A DNA stretch of 64,000 nucleotides from the NCBI GenBank assembly GCA_905233165.1, contig CAJODL010000006.1:24930-88929 (forward strand), read 5' to 3'. The stretch comes from an uncultured Prevotella sp. (GTDB taxonomy: Bacteria; Bacteroidota; Bacteroidia; Bacteroidales; Bacteroidaceae). Under the pieces are notes generated by a model, which saw nothing but the letters and a program-made list of their open reading frames with translations, did no database searches and was not told the DNA's origin. This document shows, in pieces, positions 9,505 to 20,391 of the stretch (within the stretch, counting starts at the first letter, position 1; each line of letters begins with the position of its first letter). The translations under genes were made by a program, and so were the position numbers.

Positions 9505-9550
9505 TCTCTTTCTCCTTTTTATTTAATTATGAATTATGAATTTTGAATTG
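9505..9550. promoter_or_regulatory. clpB leader with Shine-Dalgarno and AATTATGAATT repeats
   Basis: On the minus strand AAAAAGGAGAAAGAGACT directly precedes the clpB ATG, a rare strong Shine-Dalgarno for this phylum. Further upstream are tandem GAATTATGAATTTTGAATT units. Confidence 0.7.
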
Positions 9551-9679
9551 ACCTTCGCATTCCTCCTCGCAAAGGTCATACCACGAACCGCAAATGCGCC
9601 AACATGGCACCTTATTGCGACAATCTGTCACTCGAAATTCATCATATTTTACGAAAAAAGAAACATTTTACTATTTTCC

Positions 9680-9711
9680 TTTGGATATTTGCCCACGAAA
9701 TTGTAACTTTG
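9680..9711 (+). promoter_or_regulatory. Bacteroidetes promoter for the secretion/EPS block
   Basis: TTTG at 9680-9683, 20-bp spacer, TAACTTTG at 9704-9711: a near-consensus Bacteroidetes promoter, 22 bp before the GT2 start. It is the best candidate promoter for the long downstream same-strand block. Confidence 0.8.
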
Positions 9712-9733
9712 CACGCGGTTTTTTTATATTTAT

Positions 9734-10549
9734 ATGATTAAATTCTCGATTGTAACATGTACCTATAACGCAGCGATGTTGCTGGAACGCACTATGAAAA
9801 GTGTAGCAGAGCAGGTATATCCTTACTATGAGCATATCATAATGGATGGTTGCTCCAACGACCGCACTGTGGCTGTTGCAAAGGAATATGCCGAGAAAGA
9901 CGAACGCGTCATAGTACATAGCGAGAAAGACAATGGCTTGTATGACGCCATGAACAAGGCTTTGAATCTCGTAACCGGTGACTATGTCGTATTCCTGAAC
10001 GCTGGCGACAAACTTTTTAACGAAGCCACACTCGAAGACATCGCCGAGAAACTGAAATATGGCAACAAGCCATCCGTGATATATGGCTACACCGATATCG
10101 TGGACAACGCTGGAATCTTCCTACATCCACGCCGTCTGCAGCCACCACGCAACCTCACATGGCGAAGTTTTAAGTGGGGCATGTTGGTTTGCCATCAGGC
10201 TTTTTACGCAAGAGTTGATTTGGCAAAAAAGACGCCGTACGACATCACATACAAATACTCTGCCGACGTAGATTGGTGCATCCGCGTCATGAAAGCAGGA
10301 GAAGCCGAGGGAGCAAAGACCTTGAACACCAACCTCACCCTGTGTGACTATTTGGACGGCGGCATGACAACGGCAAACCAATGGAAATCACTAAAAGAAA
10401 GATTTAGAGTGATGGTGAAACACTACGGCATCGGAACAACACTCCTCACCCACGCCTGGTTCTGCCAGAAAGCATTGGGAAGAGCACTAAACAGAAAGAT
10501 TAGGACGATAAAGAACAAAAAACATAAAAAAACAAACAATAAAAAGTGA
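9734..10549 (+). CDS. Family 2 glycosyltransferase
   Basis: 271 residues. FSIVTCTYNAAMLLERTMKS at the N-terminus is the GT2 nucleotide-binding strand and MDGCSNDRT the following loop; VVFLNAGDKLF holds the usual DxD-position acidic residue; SADVDWCIRV the putative catalytic region. Related to the WcaA/WcaE group that adds sugars to lipid-linked repeat units at the inner-membrane face. It ends in a Lys/Asn-rich tail and overlaps the next gene by 4 bp (GTGA). Sugar specificity unknown. Confidence 0.85.
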   Translation: MIKFSIVTCTYNAAMLLERTMKSVAEQVYPYYEHIIMDGCSNDRTVAVAKEYAEKDERVIVHSEKDNGLYDAMNKALNLVTGDYVVFLNAGDKLFNEATLEDIAEKLKYGNKPSVIYGYTDIVDNAGIFLHPRRLQPPRNLTWRSFKWGMLVCHQAFYARVDLAKKTPYDITYKYSADVDWCIRVMKAGEAEGAKTLNTNLTLCDYLDGGMTTANQWKSLKERFRVMVKHYGIGTTLLTHAWFCQKALGRALNRKIRTIKNKKHKKTNNKK

Positions 10550-12093
10550 CACGATTAGTATTTTTAGCATTATGCGCTCTTCTGCCTTTAGCATCGCTGA
10601 ATGCTGAAACGTTGTCCCTCGACTCATGCAGAGCACGGGCATTGAGGAACAACAAACAGCTGAGCATGGCAAAGGTGAAAAAAGACATCGCAACAAATAC
10701 GCGAAAGAGCGCAAGAACTAAGTATCTTCCGCACATAGACGTGACAGGAGGATATATGTACTCCTCACGCTCCATATCACTGCTGAACGAGGAACAGCAG
10801 GCAATGCTGCCGCACATGGGTACCATCGGTTCACAGGAAATGCTGCACCTGATTGGCAACACCCTCACGCCCGCCGATCGTGCCGCAGGAAGACAGATAG
10901 TCACCAACCTCCTGACAAAGATGACCTCGCAGGGACTGATAAACCCTGCGGAAGCACAGGCTCTGCTATCCATGGGACAAAGACTTGGCGGACTGATAGG
11001 AGTCAGCGATGCCCTGATGAAGGATATAAATGCCACAGGGCAGTCGATAGTTGATGCCTTCAACACCAACACCCATCATATGTTCATGGCATCGGCAATG
11101 CTGACACAGCCTATCTACATGGGCGGCGCCATAACCGCTGCCAACAAAATGGCAGACATAGGCGAGCAGATGACGGAAACAGGCATCGAGAAGACTGAAC
11201 AGGAAATAATATACAACACCGACAACACCTATTGGCTCGTGGTATCGCTGAAGCAAAAGCAGCGACTGGCAACAAACTATCTCGACCTCGTGAAGAAACT
11301 GAACAGCGACGTGCACAAGATGATAGACGAAGGTGTTGCCACAAGAGCTGACGGACTGAAGGTGGATGTCGCAGTGAACGAAGCCGAGATGACCCTGACA
11401 AAAGTGGACAACGGACTGGCACTGGCAAAGATGTACCTATGCCAGATTTGCGGCATGGACCTCGAAAGCGACATCTCACTGGTTGACGAGGAAGTGGCAC
11501 AAGACATCACATATAGCGGCAACCCCGAAGAAATAGGAAAAGACTTCTCTGCCCGCCCGGAATTGGCTCTGTTGTCAAAGAGCATAGACCTTTCAAAAGA
11601 GAAGACAAAACTGGCAAGAGCCGGCTACCTGCCACAGATAGCACTGACAGGCGGTGCAGTATTCTCAAACCCCAGCGTATATAATGGTTTCGAAAGAAAA
11701 TTCAAAGGTGCCCTCACCGTAGGAGTGATGATGAGAGTACCAGTTCTTGACTGGGGCGAGACAGCATACAAGATACGCGCCTCAAAAAACTCTACCAAAA
11801 TGGCGGAGCTGACTTACAATGAAGCAGAAGAGATGATAAGTCTGCAAGTAAGCCAATGCTCCTTCAAACTGAAAGAGGCTCACAAACACCTCGCAACAGC
11901 ATTGGGAGACATCAGGAGCGCAGAGGAAAACCTACGCTGTGCCAACTTAGGCTTTAAAGAAGGCGTAATAAGCACTACTGACGTAATGGCTGCACAGACA
12001 GCTTGGATGAAAGCACAAACAGAAAAGATAGACGCAGAGATAGACGTCAAGACAGCAGAGGTGGCAATGAAGAAAGCCATCGGAAAACTATAA
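10546..12093 (+). CDS. TolC-family outer membrane efflux protein
   Basis: 515 residues starting at GTG, coupled to the upstream stop. Signal peptide LVFLALCALLPLASLNAE, then the TolC pattern: LSLDSCRARALRNNKQL near the N-terminus, long amphipathic helices, and the repeat half ending with DVKTAEVAMKKAIGKL. It should form a trimeric outer-membrane channel serving the HlyD-like adaptor and the ABC-2 permeases that follow. A 100-residue insertion rich in Thr/Ala/Gly (about 80-180) precedes the GGAITAANK tract. Confidence 0.88.
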   Translation: MTRLVFLALCALLPLASLNAETLSLDSCRARALRNNKQLSMAKVKKDIATNTRKSARTKYLPHIDVTGGYMYSSRSISLLNEEQQAMLPHMGTIGSQEMLHLIGNTLTPADRAAGRQIVTNLLTKMTSQGLINPAEAQALLSMGQRLGGLIGVSDALMKDINATGQSIVDAFNTNTHHMFMASAMLTQPIYMGGAITAANKMADIGEQMTETGIEKTEQEIIYNTDNTYWLVVSLKQKQRLATNYLDLVKKLNSDVHKMIDEGVATRADGLKVDVAVNEAEMTLTKVDNGLALAKMYLCQICGMDLESDISLVDEEVAQDITYSGNPEEIGKDFSARPELALLSKSIDLSKEKTKLARAGYLPQIALTGGAVFSNPSVYNGFERKFKGALTVGVMMRVPVLDWGETAYKIRASKNSTKMAELTYNEAEEMISLQVSQCSFKLKEAHKHLATALGDIRSAEENLRCANLGFKEGVISTTDVMAAQTAWMKAQTEKIDAEIDVKTAEVAMKKAIGKL

Positions 12094-12113
12094 AACGAAG
12101 AAAGGAAAGAAAA

Positions 12114-13100
12114 ATGACAAAGGGAAAAGCAAAAAATAATAGTGTATTGATAGCACTTGGAGCATTCATAGTAGTAGTGCTTATAGTCGGTATGATAGGT
12201 TTCTTCGCCATCGGCAGGGATGCAGAAATCATCCAGGGCCAGATTGACGTAGAGGAATATCGCGTTTCCAGCAAGGTGCCTTCACGCGTCCTTCATATCT
12301 TTGTAAAAGAAGGTGACTACGTAAACGTCGGCGACACACTCGCCATCCTTGAAGCACCAGAGTTGTCTGCAAAGGCTACTCAGGCACAAGGTGCCATTGA
12401 TGCAGCAACAGCACTCAGCAACATGGCAAACAACGGTGCCCGCAAAGAGCAGATAAAGGGTGCATACGAACTATGGCAGCAAGCCAAGGCTGCAAAAGAT
12501 ATTGCCGAAAAGTCATACAACCGCGTACAACGCCTCTTCGACGAAGGCGTCATGACAGCCCAGAAGCGTGATGAGGCATTCGCTATGTACAAGGCATCAG
12601 AAGCACAGGAGAAGGCTGCAAAGAGCCAGTATGACATGGCAGTAAACGGAGCACGCGAGGAAGAAAAAGCAGCAGCAAAGGGACAGGTAAAGGCATTCTC
12701 CGGACAGATGGACGAGGTGAAGGTTTACGAAAAGGAAACAATACAGATTGCACAGATAGCCGGAGAGGTTGCAACAATCTATCCAAAAGTCGGAGAGCTC
12801 ATCGGCAGCGGTTCGCCAATAATGACAATATCCATCATGGACGACCTGTGGGGAGCCTTCAATATGCGTGAAGACCAACTGAAGGGACTGAAGAAAGGCG
12901 ATACATTCACAGCATATCTGCCTGCTTTTGATAAAGAAATAGAAATGAAAGTGTCAAGCATAAAAGACCAAGGCAACTATGCTACATGGAAAGCAACAAA
13001 GAGCAATGGTCAGTTTGACATGAAGACCTTCGAGGTTAAGGCACGTCCCACGAAAAAGTTTGACGGTCTGAGGCCAGGAATGAGTGTTATAGTAAGGTAA
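12114..13100 (+). CDS. HlyD/EmrA-type membrane fusion protein
   Basis: 328 residues. One N-terminal membrane helix (about 12-33) then a biotinyl-lipoyl half motif VPSRVLHIFVKEGDYVNVGD, a Lys/Ala/Glu-rich helical hairpin with two NGAR-containing repeats, and a second lipoyl half. It bridges inner-membrane permease and TolC. The frame is open into the tolC gene, but ATG 12114, after an AAAGGA-like sequence, matches the family's start. It ends one base into the next start (TAATG). Confidence 0.88.
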   Translation: MTKGKAKNNSVLIALGAFIVVVLIVGMIGFFAIGRDAEIIQGQIDVEEYRVSSKVPSRVLHIFVKEGDYVNVGDTLAILEAPELSAKATQAQGAIDAATALSNMANNGARKEQIKGAYELWQQAKAAKDIAEKSYNRVQRLFDEGVMTAQKRDEAFAMYKASEAQEKAAKSQYDMAVNGAREEEKAAAKGQVKAFSGQMDEVKVYEKETIQIAQIAGEVATIYPKVGELIGSGSPIMTISIMDDLWGAFNMREDQLKGLKKGDTFTAYLPAFDKEIEMKVSSIKDQGNYATWKATKSNGQFDMKTFEVKARPTKKFDGLRPGMSVIVR

Positions 13101-14272
13101 TGCGCGAACTCTTCGTCAGGGAAATACATATATTGTTGGTACACCCTATATACATCATGTGTATGGTGGTGGCACCGCTATTGATAACGTTCTTCTTCAC
13201 ATCCTTGATGGACGAAGGAGCACCGCAAAATTTACCGATAGGCGTTGTTGACCTCGACCAGACTACGACAACTCGCAAACTGACCCGCATGATAGATGCG
13301 TTCCAGAGCACAAAAGTAGTAGCCCACTACACCTCAATGGACGAAGCCCGTCATGCCATACAGAAGAATGACATATACGGTTTCTTGCTTTTCCCGAAAG
13401 ACCTGACGAGTGACATGCTTGCCTTCCGGCAGCCAAAGATGTCATTTTATTACAGCAACACCTCACTGACAGCCGGTTCACTGATATATAAAGACATGAA
13501 GACAGTCTGTACACTTGCTGCTGCCGGCGTAGGGCAAGGTATTATGCAGGCAAAGGGAATGACCCCAGAACAGATTAAGGCAACCCTCCAGCCAATAGCT
13601 CTTGACACACACCTTATCGGCAATCCGTGGGTAAACTACAACTTTTATCTCAGCGCAATGCTGATACCTAACACCATCATATTGCTCATATTCCTTGTAA
13701 CGGTATATTCGCTCGGAATAGAGATAAAATTCCGTATGCGACGCGAAAACGACAGAGATAACAAAGGATGGTTAGAGATGGCACACGGAGACTTCGGTAT
13801 GGCAATATTCACAAAGATACTGCCGCAGACACTTGTCTTCATCTGTGTATTCATACTGGTGTACTCTTATCTGTTCGGCTGGCTACACTTCCCACATCCT
13901 GGAGGATTCTGGAGAATAGTGTTGCTCGCTTTCCTCAGCGTAGTATCGGCACAGGGATTTGGAGTCTTCATCTTCGGACTTATACCATCTATGCGTATGG
14001 CGATGTCCGTATGTTCTCTTTGGGGAGTCCTGAGTTTTTCGATGGCTGGAACTGCATTCCCTGTCTTCGCTATGGATGCACCGCTGCAAAGCATATCGTG
14101 GATGTTCCCAATGAGGCATTACTACCTCATATACCAACTCTGCATACTTAACACTTATCCACTGACAGAGGTACTGATAAATATCTTTGCGATGCTTTCC
14201 CTCGGATTCTTACCACTACTCGTCATAAAACGCATAGAACGTGCTTTTGTCAACTACGCCTACGAACCATAA
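13100..14272 (+). CDS. ABC-2 type permease (YhgE/YbhS-like)
   Basis: 390 residues: one N-terminal membrane helix, a large periplasmic domain (about 35-175; GVVDLDQTTTTRKL is the usual beta strand), and five C-terminal helices. This is the DUF3533/ABC2_membrane_3 architecture used in export of lipids, drugs or glycans. Translationally coupled to the HlyD-like gene (TAATG). No nucleotide-binding subunit is encoded within the window, so the ATPase must be elsewhere or absent. Confidence 0.85.
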   Translation: MRELFVREIHILLVHPIYIMCMVVAPLLITFFFTSLMDEGAPQNLPIGVVDLDQTTTTRKLTRMIDAFQSTKVVAHYTSMDEARHAIQKNDIYGFLLFPKDLTSDMLAFRQPKMSFYYSNTSLTAGSLIYKDMKTVCTLAAAGVGQGIMQAKGMTPEQIKATLQPIALDTHLIGNPWVNYNFYLSAMLIPNTIILLIFLVTVYSLGIEIKFRMRRENDRDNKGWLEMAHGDFGMAIFTKILPQTLVFICVFILVYSYLFGWLHFPHPGGFWRIVLLAFLSVVSAQGFGVFIFGLIPSMRMAMSVCSLWGVLSFSMAGTAFPVFAMDAPLQSISWMFPMRHYYLIYQLCILNTYPLTEVLINIFAMLSLGFLPLLVIKRIERAFVNYAYEP

Positions 14273-14299
14273 AAAATCCGCACTTATACAGAAAAGGTA

Positions 14300-15427
14300 T
14301 TGAAAACACTTAACACCATATTTGACGCATGGCTGGATGAGCTAAAGATGATTTCCAAAGACGAAGGCGTTTTGCTATTCTTCTTGTTCCTTCCCATTGC
14401 CTATCCCCTGATTTATTCGTGGATATACAACAACGAAGTAGCACGCGAGGTTCCTGTTGTACTGATAGACAATTCACACTCGGCAAAATCACGTGAATTT
14501 GCGCAGAAATACGATGCCTCTCCTGATGTCTGCATCGCATACCGTTGCGGCAACATGTCGGAAGCTAAGAGCCACATCGGAAGGGAAGAAGCCTACGGCA
14601 TTATCTATATACCTCACGACTTTGACAAATGCCTTGGACGACATACCCAGGCACACATCAGTATATACTGCGACATGAGTTATATGCTGGCATACAAAGC
14701 CATTTACCAGACAGCCACAGCAGTATGCAGCGATATGGGAGCAACTGGACTTACTCCATTGTATTTTGAGGAAGTACCGATATTCAACACCACAGGCGGA
14801 TATGGTAACTTTATTATTCCGGGAGTCTTGGTTCTCATCATACAGCAAGCTCTGCTGCTCGGTGTAGGTATGATTGCAGGAACACGACGAGAGGAACGCT
14901 ACTACAAAAAAATACCAGACCAGGAATGGAAGATTGCGGGTATGCTGGGACACAGTTTTGCATACCTCATGATATTCAGCGTCATGCTGGCTTGGATAAC
15001 CCTCATAGTACCAAGAATCTTCGGATTCGTCAGCCTCGTTCACGGCTCTACCCTATTCCACTTCCTGGTACCATACCTTCTGGCTTGCGTATTTTTTGCC
15101 ATTACGGTCAGTTCTTTTGTAAGATACCGCGAAAGCGTAATGCTCATAGTTGTCTTCACATCACTGCCCATGCTATTCCTTAGCGGCGTCAGTTGGCCGC
15201 TGAGCAGCATCTCTGGTTTCTGGCAAGGAGTGTCATACGCATTCCCCAGCACTTTCGGAGTAAGAGGATTTATACGAATGAGCAGCATGGGGGCAGAACT
15301 TGCCGATGTACAACATGAATACTTTGGCCTATGGATACAAACTATAGTGTATTTCCTACTTTCGTGCACAATATATCAAGTGCGCGGACGTTTTCTTTAT
15401 AAAAACCAAGATTCAACAACAAAATAA
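14300..15427 (+). CDS. Second ABC-2 type permease
   Basis: 375 residues, paralogous in architecture to the preceding permease: helix near 23-42, periplasmic domain beginning VPVVLIDNSHSAKSREF, five C-terminal helices. It starts at TTG 14300, eight bases after a GAAAAGG ribosome site; the next ATG would cut into the N-terminal helix region. Probably heterodimerises with its neighbour. It ends 2 bp before the wza-like gene, which ties the secretion set to the EPS operon. Confidence 0.83.
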   Translation: MKTLNTIFDAWLDELKMISKDEGVLLFFLFLPIAYPLIYSWIYNNEVAREVPVVLIDNSHSAKSREFAQKYDASPDVCIAYRCGNMSEAKSHIGREEAYGIIYIPHDFDKCLGRHTQAHISIYCDMSYMLAYKAIYQTATAVCSDMGATGLTPLYFEEVPIFNTTGGYGNFIIPGVLVLIIQQALLLGVGMIAGTRREERYYKKIPDQEWKIAGMLGHSFAYLMIFSVMLAWITLIVPRIFGFVSLVHGSTLFHFLVPYLLACVFFAITVSSFVRYRESVMLIVVFTSLPMLFLSGVSWPLSSISGFWQGVSYAFPSTFGVRGFIRMSSMGAELADVQHEYFGLWIQTIVYFLLSCTIYQVRGRFLYKNQDSTTK

Positions 15428-15429
15428 TT

Positions 15430-17898
15430 ATGCATAAATTCCTTTCAACCATCCTATCTATTTTTCTACTGTTTTTTTCACTTACCTTGTCAGCACAAAG
15501 TATGTCTGACGACCAGGTACTGAAATATATCATTAAAGAGCACAATGCTGGTACCTCCCAAGCACAGATTGTATCCAAACTATTGGCTAAAGGTGTAAAT
15601 ATTAACCAGATACGCCGCATTAGAAAAAAATACGAAAAGGAAATACAAGAAAAACAACTTGGCGCTGTTGCAGATAATGCCGTTGACAATGCTGGACAGA
15701 TGATGCGTCAGAATAACGGAAATGAGAGGAATTTCTCTAAGATGGATTCTGATGGTCCTGATGATGCCAATGAGAATGACGGTTTCATAGAAAAAGATGA
15801 AAAGTCCTTGAGCGAGAAGACGTCAGAAAACAAGGAAATGCTCTTCAACGGAAACAAGGTCTTTGGACGAGACATCTTTAATAACACCTCCCTAACTTTT
15901 GAGCCAGCAATGAACCTTGCTACCCCACAGAACTATGTTATTGGTCCTGGAGACAATATCAAACTCGATATTTATGGTGCATCTCAGAAGAGTGACGTAT
16001 ATGTTGTAAGTCCTGATGGAGACATTACGGTAGAAGGCTATGGCCCTATCCATGTCAGCGGCATGTCAGTAAGCAGAGCACAGGCACATCTTCGCTCTAC
16101 ATTAGGCTCACGTTACTCTTCTTCCAGCATAAAGATTGGTTTAGGACAGACACGCACCATTATTGTCAACATAATGGGTGAAGTGCAAGCTCCTGGAACA
16201 TATACCCTATCAGCCTTTGCCAGCGTTTTCCACGCACTTTATATGGCTGGTGGTATTAGCGAACTTGGTACATTGAGAAACATAAAGGTATTCCGTCGTG
16301 GTTCTCTCGTTACCGTTGTCGATGTCTATGACTACATTCTCAACGGCAAGTTAACAGGCAATGTCCGTCTGCAGGACAATGACGTTATTGTTGTCGGGAC
16401 ATATGACGCTATGGTATCTATCAAAGGAAAGGTAAAGCGTCCAATGTATTACGAGATGAAGAAGACAGAGAGCGTTGCTTCCCTTTTGAATTATGCTGGT
16501 GGCTTCGTACATGATGCATACAGAAAGTCTGTCCGCGTAATACGCAACAGCGATTCTAAGCGTACGGTATTTAATGTTGGAGAATTCGACTTCAGCGCCT
16601 TCAAGATTCATGATGGAGACGATGTCAGTGTTGACTCAATCATTGACCGTTACGAAAACATGGTAGAAGTAAAAGGTGCAGTCTTCCGTCCAGGCATGTA
16701 TCAACTTGGTGGCGAGATTACTACCATTAAGAACCTTCTTGAGCAATGTGATGGTGTTATGGAAGATGCTATCACTACTCGTGGTGTGATGCATCGTATG
16801 AATCCTGACCGCACCCTTTCTGTTCTCCCTGTTGATATCGGTGGAATCCTTGCAGGCACATCACCTGATATACCTTTGCAAAACGAGGATGTACTCTTTG
16901 TTCCTTCTAAGACCGACCAGCAGACAGAACGTACCATCACCATACATGGAGAAGTGATGTACCCGGGTGAATATCGTTATGCAGATAATGAAACCCTTGA
17001 AGACTTTGTACTTCAGGCTGGTGGTTTAAAGGAAAGTGCCTCAACAGTTAAAGTAGATGTTTCACGTCGTATTATTGATAGCAAAGCAATTGAAAGCAAT
17101 GGTATAACAGCCGAGAACTTCTCTTTCTCACTGAAGGAAGGTTTTGTTATTGATGGCGAACCCGGCTTTGTCCTCAAGCCATATGATGAAGTGTATGTGC
17201 GCAAGAGTCCTGGTTACCAGACGCAGCAGAATGTATCTATTGAGGGAGAAGTAAACTTTCCTGGCACTTATGCAATGTCAAAGCGCGAGACACGCCTTAG
17301 CGACATCGTAAAAGCAGCTGGCGGTGTGAATGCTTTGGCCTACGTCAAAGGAGCAAGATTGGAGAGAAGAATCACTCCAGAAGAACGTATCCGCATGAAG
17401 CAGGTAGTAGAAGTCGTAGAACATCAGACAACAGATGAAGACTCTTTAGATTTAAAGAATTTGAATTTCGGTGACATCTACTACGTCGGAATACAACTTG
17501 ACAAGGCTATCGAGGAACCTGGTTCTGACTATGACCTCGTGATGCGTGAAGGTGACAGAATCATTGTACCAGAATACAATAATACTGTTACCATCAGCGG
17601 AAATGTCCTATATCCTAACACTGTTGCCTACAAGAAAGGAAAGAAGGCCAGCTACTACATCAACCAAGCCGGAGGATTTGGCAACAGAGCACGCAAACAT
17701 TCAACGTATATTGTACACATGAATGGTACTGTTAATCAGGTTGGTGAAGGAGACAAGCCGACACCTGGTTGTCAGATTATCGTACCAACCAAGCCAAAAC
17801 CAGATCCTACAAAGGTTACTCAATGGCTCGGCATAGGCTCAACCACAGCAGCTATAGCAACAACAATAGCAACAATAGCAAATCTAACCAAGAAATAA
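15430..17898 (+). CDS. Wza-type polysaccharide export protein with multiple SLBB domains
   Basis: 822 residues, about twice the size of Wza. Signal peptide, then a charged region (20-150) containing a helix pair [26 protein letters not shown], a Poly_export domain with [17 protein letters not shown], and about six SLBB repeats recognisable by VEGEV.FPGTY-type cores (e.g. [42 protein letters not shown]). A C-terminal hydrophobic helix is followed by Lys. It forms the outer-membrane/periplasmic exit channel for exopolysaccharide. Extra SLBB repeats are usual in Bacteroidetes. Confidence 0.92.
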   Translation: MHKFLSTILSIFLLFFSLTLSAQSMSDDQVLKYIIKEHNAGTSQAQIVSKLLAKGVNINQIRRIRKKYEKEIQEKQLGAVADNAVDNAGQMMRQNNGNERNFSKMDSDGPDDANENDGFIEKDEKSLSEKTSENKEMLFNGNKVFGRDIFNNTSLTFEPAMNLATPQNYVIGPGDNIKLDIYGASQKSDVYVVSPDGDITVEGYGPIHVSGMSVSRAQAHLRSTLGSRYSSSSIKIGLGQTRTIIVNIMGEVQAPGTYTLSAFASVFHALYMAGGISELGTLRNIKVFRRGSLVTVVDVYDYILNGKLTGNVRLQDNDVIVVGTYDAMVSIKGKVKRPMYYEMKKTESVASLLNYAGGFVHDAYRKSVRVIRNSDSKRTVFNVGEFDFSAFKIHDGDDVSVDSIIDRYENMVEVKGAVFRPGMYQLGGEITTIKNLLEQCDGVMEDAITTRGVMHRMNPDRTLSVLPVDIGGILAGTSPDIPLQNEDVLFVPSKTDQQTERTITIHGEVMYPGEYRYADNETLEDFVLQAGGLKESASTVKVDVSRRIIDSKAIESNGITAENFSFSLKEGFVIDGEPGFVLKPYDEVYVRKSPGYQTQQNVSIEGEVNFPGTYAMSKRETRLSDIVKAAGGVNALAYVKGARLERRITPEERIRMKQVVEVVEHQTTDEDSLDLKNLNFGDIYYVGIQLDKAIEEPGSDYDLVMREGDRIIVPEYNNTVTISGNVLYPNTVAYKKGKKASYYINQAGGFGNRARKHSTYIVHMNGTVNQVGEGDKPTPGCQIIVPTKPKPDPTKVTQWLGIGSTTAAIATTIATIANLTKK

Positions 17899-17909
17899 TT
17901 ATAATTAAA

Positions 17910-19172
17910 ATGAAAATAGCAGTAGCAGGAACAGGATATGTTGGCCTTTCAATGGCCACCCTATTATCACAACATCATGAAGTAACAGCAGTTGATGTTG
18001 TTCCTGAGAAAGTCGAGAAGATTAACAATCGCATCTCTCCTATTCAAGATGATTATATTGAGAAATACTTTGCAGAAAAGGAGTTAAACCTTAAAGCCAC
18101 TCTCGATGGAGCCGCAGCATATAAGGATGCAGATTTCATTATCATAGCTGCACCTACCAACTACGACCCAGTACAGAATTTCTTCGATACACACCATATA
18201 GAAGATGTCATAGACCTTGTGTTAAGCGTTAACACCAAGGGTGTAATGATAGTAAAAAGTACTATCCCAGTAGGCTATTGTGAGAAGCTATATAACAAGT
18301 ACGGCAAATCCCTACGCCTACTCTTTGCACCAGAGTTCTTACGTGAAAGTAAGGCTCTTTATGACAACCTCTACCCCAGCCGTATCATTGTCGGCTATCC
18401 AAAGCTCTTCGAGGTAAACAATCTTGAGGAATTAAAGACAGCAGCCCATACCTTTGCCGATTTACTCATTGAAGGAGCCGAGAAGAAAGATGTGCCTGTA
18501 CTGTTTATGGGATTGAAGGAAGCTGAAGCAGTAAAACTGTTTGCTAACACATACCTTGCTCTTCGCGTATCCTATTTCAACGAATTGGACACATACGCAG
18601 AAGTGAAGGACCTTGACCCACAAGCTATAATACAAGGCGTAGGTCTTGACCCACGTATTGGCACACACTACAACAACCCATCTTTTGGCTATGGAGGCTA
18701 TTGTCTTCCTAAGGACACTAAGCAGTTGCTTGCCAACTATCAGGATGTGCCACAGAACATGATGACAGCCATCGTGGAGAGTAATCGTACACGTAAAGAC
18801 TACATAGCCGATACAGTATTAAAGAAAGCAGGCTACTACGCATACAGTCAGGACAACTCTTACGATAATTCTGCTTCAAAAGAAAAAGAATGTATCATTG
18901 GTGTCTATCGTCTCACAATGAAGTCCAATAGCGATAACTTCAGACAAAGTGCCATCCAAGGAATAATGAAACGCATCAAAGCCAAGGGAGCAACAGTAAT
19001 AATATACGAGCCCACCCTCGAAGATGGCACCACTTTCTTTGGTTCAAAAGTTGTCAACGACCTTAATGCCTTCAAGGCAAAGAGTCACGCCATCATAGCA
19101 AACCGCTACGACAGCATCCTTGACGATGTAAAAGAAAAGGTATATACCCGCGATTTGTTTAGAAGAGATTAA
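17910..19172 (+). CDS. ugd: UDP-glucose 6-dehydrogenase
   Basis: 420 residues. [20 protein letters not shown] is the Rossmann NAD site, KSTIPVGY the conserved substrate loop, and [15 protein letters not shown] carries the catalytic Cys. It oxidises a UDP-hexose (glucose, possibly N-acetylmannosamine) to the uronate, so the exported polymer probably contains uronic acid. The frame continues upstream into the wza-like gene; ATG 17910 is where homologues start. A 133-bp gap with no clear promoter follows before wzz. Confidence 0.92.
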   Translation: MKIAVAGTGYVGLSMATLLSQHHEVTAVDVVPEKVEKINNRISPIQDDYIEKYFAEKELNLKATLDGAAAYKDADFIIIAAPTNYDPVQNFFDTHHIEDVIDLVLSVNTKGVMIVKSTIPVGYCEKLYNKYGKSLRLLFAPEFLRESKALYDNLYPSRIIVGYPKLFEVNNLEELKTAAHTFADLLIEGAEKKDVPVLFMGLKEAEAVKLFANTYLALRVSYFNELDTYAEVKDLDPQAIIQGVGLDPRIGTHYNNPSFGYGGYCLPKDTKQLLANYQDVPQNMMTAIVESNRTRKDYIADTVLKKAGYYAYSQDNSYDNSASKEKECIIGVYRLTMKSNSDNFRQSAIQGIMKRIKAKGATVIIYEPTLEDGTTFFGSKVVNDLNAFKAKSHAIIANRYDSILDDVKEKVYTRDLFRRD

Positions 19173-19305
19173 TTTGCGAGCAACTATGAATTGAAGTAGT
19201 ATAATTAATCTAAATATTATAGAGCTCACGAAGTTATTGAAATAAGGCAAGAAAAGACCACAATAAGTACGTACGAAAAAATTCGAAAATCGAAAGTATA
19301 TATAT

Positions 19306-20367
19306 ATGGAAAACCATAGACAGACCATAGATTTCGAAAAGGTCATCAAGGACCTTTGGAGCAGAAAAAAAATGTTATTCAAGATCTGGACAATAACAGT
19401 TATACTTGCTTGTATATATATATATCCTCAGCCTAGATACTATGACGCGAGTGAGGTCTTGGCGCCAGAAATAGTAGAACTTCCTTCAGGTGGCGGGCTT
19501 GCATCTTTGGCCAGTAGTTTCGGTTTAAACCTTAACATGGCCATGAGCCAAGACGCTATATACCCTGTATTGTATCCCGATTTGATTATGTCTAAACAAT
19601 TCCTGGTATCATTATTTGATATCAAAGTCAAGACTCTGGATGGTAAAGTGGAATGTGATTTGCATACTTATCTGTTGAAACATCAGAAAGATGCTTTCTA
19701 CAATTATCCAAAGACATGGCTGCTTCAGAAGATAGCAGAATGGAAGAACCGCAACAAGCCTGCAGGCAAGACAAATGGACAGATAAATCCATTTATCTTG
19801 AGTGAGCAGGACATGATGCTAACCGAAGCGTTGGAGGGCATGATACGTTGCTCGGTAAACAAAAAGACAGACGTGGTAACTATATCAGTACGTTCACAGG
19901 ACCCATTGGTATCAGCAACTCTAGCTGATAGTGTCTGTCAGCGATTGCAGGCTGTGATAACTGACTACAGAACAAGCAAAGCACGTACGGATGTCGAGTA
20001 TTATACAAAGATTACAGAAGAAGCGAAGGTGGAATATGACCGCTCAATTGATATATATAGCAAATATTGTGACACACACGATAATGTAATCTTACAGGTC
20101 TATGCGTCCGAGCGTGACAAACTGGAGAACGAGATGTCAATGCGCTATTCCACATATCAGGCCATGCAGGCACAGTTGGAAGCTGCCAAGGCTAAACTGC
20201 AGGAGCGCACTCCGGTATTTACCATATTACAGTGTAGCACGGTTCCAATAAGGCCTACAGGACCTAAGCGTTTGATATTTATCATTGCGATGCTATTCTT
20301 ATCTACGATATGCACTACGCTATATGTAGGAAAATCAGAATTCAAGAAGGCATTTTCTGCACGCTGA
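19306..20367 (+). CDS. Wzz-type chain length determinant
   Basis: 353 residues with the Wzz layout: helix 1 at about 25-43, a periplasmic coiled region (about 190-300), Pro-rich segment PIRPTGPKRLIF and helix 2 near the C-terminus. It sets polymer length in the Wzy-dependent route. There is no cytoplasmic tyrosine-kinase domain. A Gly-rich SGGGLASLASSFGL stretch resembles other Bacteroidetes Wzz proteins. Confidence 0.88.
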   Translation: MENHRQTIDFEKVIKDLWSRKKMLFKIWTITVILACIYIYPQPRYYDASEVLAPEIVELPSGGGLASLASSFGLNLNMAMSQDAIYPVLYPDLIMSKQFLVSLFDIKVKTLDGKVECDLHTYLLKHQKDAFYNYPKTWLLQKIAEWKNRNKPAGKTNGQINPFILSEQDMMLTEALEGMIRCSVNKKTDVVTISVRSQDPLVSATLADSVCQRLQAVITDYRTSKARTDVEYYTKITEEAKVEYDRSIDIYSKYCDTHDNVILQVYASERDKLENEMSMRYSTYQAMQAQLEAAKAKLQERTPVFTILQCSTVPIRPTGPKRLIFIIAMLFLSTICTTLYVGKSEFKKAFSAR

Positions 20368-20391
20368 TTATAGAGTGTACAGGAAAATACA

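Noticed and set aside
12003..12113. Upstream extension of the HlyD-like protein
   Set aside because: This part overlaps the end of the tolC-like gene in another frame and is Arg/Lys-rich; the family start with its membrane helix fits ATG 12114.
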